This document shows positions 24,486-25,853 of a DNA stretch of 25,853 nucleotides, piece by piece. The DNA lies in the NCBI GenBank assembly GCA_947379685.1, contig CANCOG010000009.1, positions 1 through 25,853 on the forward strand, given 5' to 3'. Positions within the stretch are counted from its first letter, which is position 1. Every line of letters starts with the position of its first letter. The position numbers and the translations under genes are program-made. The notes under the pieces are model-generated. The model had not been told where the DNA came from. It ran no database searches and was given only the letters and a program-made list of their open reading frames with translations. The stretch comes from Flavipsychrobacter stenotrophus. Lineage in GTDB: Bacteria > Bacteroidota > Bacteroidia > Chitinophagales > Chitinophagaceae.

Positions 24486-24718
24486 AGGTCTGCTGAAAAA
24501 GTCAAATCTGTTGCCCATCCCTGAGTTTGAGCGTGAAATCTACGCTCCTGAAGCATGGCTTTTGAAGGCTATGCCACAATAACCATTCATCTGGACTAAG
24601 TTCTACCCCTCCGGGGTAGGTGTTTTTCAACGTTGATCCGAGGGTTTGCACCCTCGGCTATTATTATTAAACACCCTCCGGGGTTTTGGATCAGTGCAGT
24701 TGACTTTTTCAGCAGACC
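24486..24718. mobile_element. MITE-like element with terminal inverted repeats and 7-bp duplication
   Basis: The left end GGTCTGCTGAAAAAGTCAA (24487-24505) is repeated inverted at the right end, finishing near 24717-24718. The outer bases on both sides read CCTACTT (24479-24485 and 24718-24724), a likely target-site duplication overlapping the outermost base. There is no ORF inside. Instead the element holds a row of hairpins: GAGCGT/ACGCTC (24529-24547), CTACCCC/GGGGTAG (24603-24619) and CCGAGGGT/ACCCTCGG (24638-24657), plus a second CCCTCCGGGG motif near 24674. Terminal repeats, small size and no coding capacity fit a non-autonomous element mobilised by a transposase encoded elsewhere. The right duplication overlaps the stop codon of the next gene (24719-24721). 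Confidence 0.7.
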
Positions 24719-25423
24719 CTACTTGCCCTGACTGGTGGTTTCAACTGCCTTGAGCTTTGCGTCCTTTTTCCAGCCAACAATTTTTTGAAAACCAATTGTA
24801 AACCTCTGACCCAGGGAAACATTGAAATCGGTGATCCAGTTGGACGGGGTGTTTATAATTGCATAAGAAAAACCTCCGATTCCCAAATGAATGCCATACC
24901 CTTTATAAATATTGAAACCGAAAACTGGTGAAAGATCAATGTTCAATTCATTGCCATCGATATTGGGAGGGTTGCCATTAGTCACTGGTACATTATAATA
25001 ACCTTGAAGTACTGTTGAGGAAATTTCACTTCCCGACTTAACCAAAGAAAATTGAGAATAAATAAAAATATTCTTGCTCACCCAATTGGTGTATCTGCCA
25101 AAGGCGCCCACACTCCAAGTCTTGATCTTATAATCATAAACATCGGATGACAGCATATTCATTGCATATAGGTCATGCTGAATACCATAGCCCAGAACCA
25201 GACCCGCCGTAAAATGTTTATCAAAGTTACGACCTACCCTTGTGCTCAATGACCAATTCACCAAAGATAGATCGGGGTGTCCTGCCATTGAATTAGCAGT
25301 ATTTGATTTGTAGGTTGTACGGCCAAAACCACCATTGATATCTACAATGCCAGTGCCGGTTTGCGCAGTCGCATTTCCTGCCAATACCAAAAGTAAACCG
25401 GCAGTCAAAAGGGGTAATTTCAT
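24719..25423 (-). CDS. outer-membrane beta-barrel protein
   Basis: A 234-residue protein with a signal peptide at residues 1-20 ('...GNATAQ'). The mature part alternates polar and aromatic residues in short strands separated by turns: 'GIVDINGGFGRTTY', 'SLSTRVGRNFDKHFTAGLVL', 'WSVGAFGRYTNWV', 'NIFIYSQFSLVKSG', 'YGIHLGIGGFSYAI' and 'DFNVSLGQRFTIGFQKIVGW'. That is the pattern of a small 8- to 10-strand outer-membrane barrel of the OmpW/OMP_b-brl kind. The C-terminus has about 20 extra polar residues (KKDAKLKAVETTSQGK) past the last strand, so it does not end on the usual aromatic residue. The 3' end abuts the MITE-like element, whose insertion duplicated the stop-codon region, so the original tail might have been different. 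Confidence 0.8.
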   Translation of the reverse strand: MKLPLLTAGLLLVLAGNATAQTGTGIVDINGGFGRTTYKSNTANSMAGHPDLSLVNWSLSTRVGRNFDKHFTAGLVLGYGIQHDLYAMNMLSSDVYDYKIKTWSVGAFGRYTNWVSKNIFIYSQFSLVKSGSEISSTVLQGYYNVPVTNGNPPNIDGNELNIDLSPVFGFNIYKGYGIHLGIGGFSYAIINTPSNWITDFNVSLGQRFTIGFQKIVGWKKDAKLKAVETTSQGK

Positions 25424-25445
25424 ATAGTTTGTTTTAAGAACGGGC

Positions 25446-25478
25446 GCAAATATCGGCAGGGAAGTTGGTTAATGCAAA
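25446..25478 (-). promoter_or_regulatory. promoter of the beta-barrel gene
   Basis: On the minus strand TTTG (25475-25478), 20 bases, GATATTTGC (25446-25454): one mismatch to TAnnTTTGC with consensus spacing. It lies 22 bases before the ATG at 25423. Confidence 0.6.
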
Positions 25479-25514
25479 CGAAGATTTGCATATTTACGTA
25501 CAAATATTTCCCCT

Positions 25515-25853
25515 TCAAAACAACGATAACTGCTTATTCTTTACCCGCCTGAATTCACTGGTATTGTATTCCATATGCCCTTCGTTGAGGTGGTATTTTT
25601 TGCAATACAACTTGAATTGTGTTTTTATTAGTTCCGCAAATTTACCATCACCGGTCATCCGGGCGCCAAAGCGGCTGTCTGTTACATCTCCGTCATGACA
25701 TTCACTTATCTGGTGCCAAACTTTGTCGGCTCTGTCGGGGAAGGCTTTATGTAACCAGTCATGAAAGATGCCCTTGATAGCACCATTGAGGCGCACAACC
25801 GTATACCCCGCCCACTTTGCGCCTGCTTCGCTAGCGGCCTTCAGTACATCATG
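25515..25853 (-). CDS. C-terminal part of a PA0069-family radical SAM protein
   Basis: The frame enters from the right edge and runs 112 codons to a TGA at 25515-25517. The segments 'VLKAASEAGAKWAGYTVVRL', 'NGAIKGIFHDWLHKAFPDRA' and 'DKVWHQI', then 'DSRFGARMTGDGKFAELIKT', match the C-terminal region of PA0069-type (SplB-like) radical SAM proteins as I remember it. The CxxxCxxC cluster motif would lie outside the window, so the radical SAM assignment rests on this tail only. The tail has 'YCKKYHLN' and ends in a short Phe-Arg-Arg/Leu-Ser-Leu-Phe segment. The function of this family is not well established; members are related to spore photoproduct lyase-like enzymes. Confidence 0.75.
   Translation of the reverse strand, partial: HDVLKAASEAGAKWAGYTVVRLNGAIKGIFHDWLHKAFPDRADKVWHQISECHDGDVTDSRFGARMTGDGKFAELIKTQFKLYCKKYHLNEGHMEYNTSEFRRVKNKQLSLF

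Overview
The window looks like a chromosomal stretch from a Bacteroidota bacterium, most likely of the Chitinophagaceae type. Three secreted proteins end in type IX secretion (T9SS) sorting domains. There is a TPR histidine kinase paired with a LuxR-type regulator. Genes lack clear Shine-Dalgarno sequences, and several are preceded by the Bacteroidota promoter pattern (-33 TTTG, about 19-20 bases, -7 TAnnTTTG). The species cannot be named from the sequence.

Layout. Positions 1-3343 hold the tail of an unidentified gene, a small lipoprotein, and two T9SS cargo proteins, one with an amidotransferase-like fold and one with six NHL repeats. Positions 3461-6195 hold a two-component system preceded by a repeated palindromic box. 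Positions 6196-7780 hold an AT-rich gene split by an in-frame TAA and bracketed by two related hairpin repeats. Next come mfd, a 54-residue ORF, a Uma2-family nuclease, an unknown membrane or lipoprotein gene, and a LamG/Ig-like T9SS protein that ends at a shared bidirectional terminator.

Positions 14527-20088 form a tight six-gene minus-strand operon: transketolase N half, transketolase C half, NAD-dependent sugar epimerase/dehydratase, an atypical family 2 glycosyltransferase without a DxD motif, a DUF4915/TIGR03032 protein and a sulfotransferase. It reads as a compact pathway that makes, transfers and possibly sulfates an unusual sugar, and it is the best candidate here for an undescribed system. 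A YfhO-type membrane protein, a family linked to glycosylation of envelope polymers, lies about 0.7 kb upstream on the other strand.

The right end (23292-25853) holds a 158-bp composite palindrome, DUF1330 and DUF1801 proteins, and a MITE-like element of about 233 bp with terminal inverted repeats and a 7-base flanking duplication. That element sits exactly between two converging stop codons. The window closes with an outer-membrane beta-barrel protein and the 3' end of a PA0069-type radical SAM gene.

No tRNA, rRNA, CRISPR array or complete transposase gene was seen. All family names come from motif recognition by eye; no database search was run.
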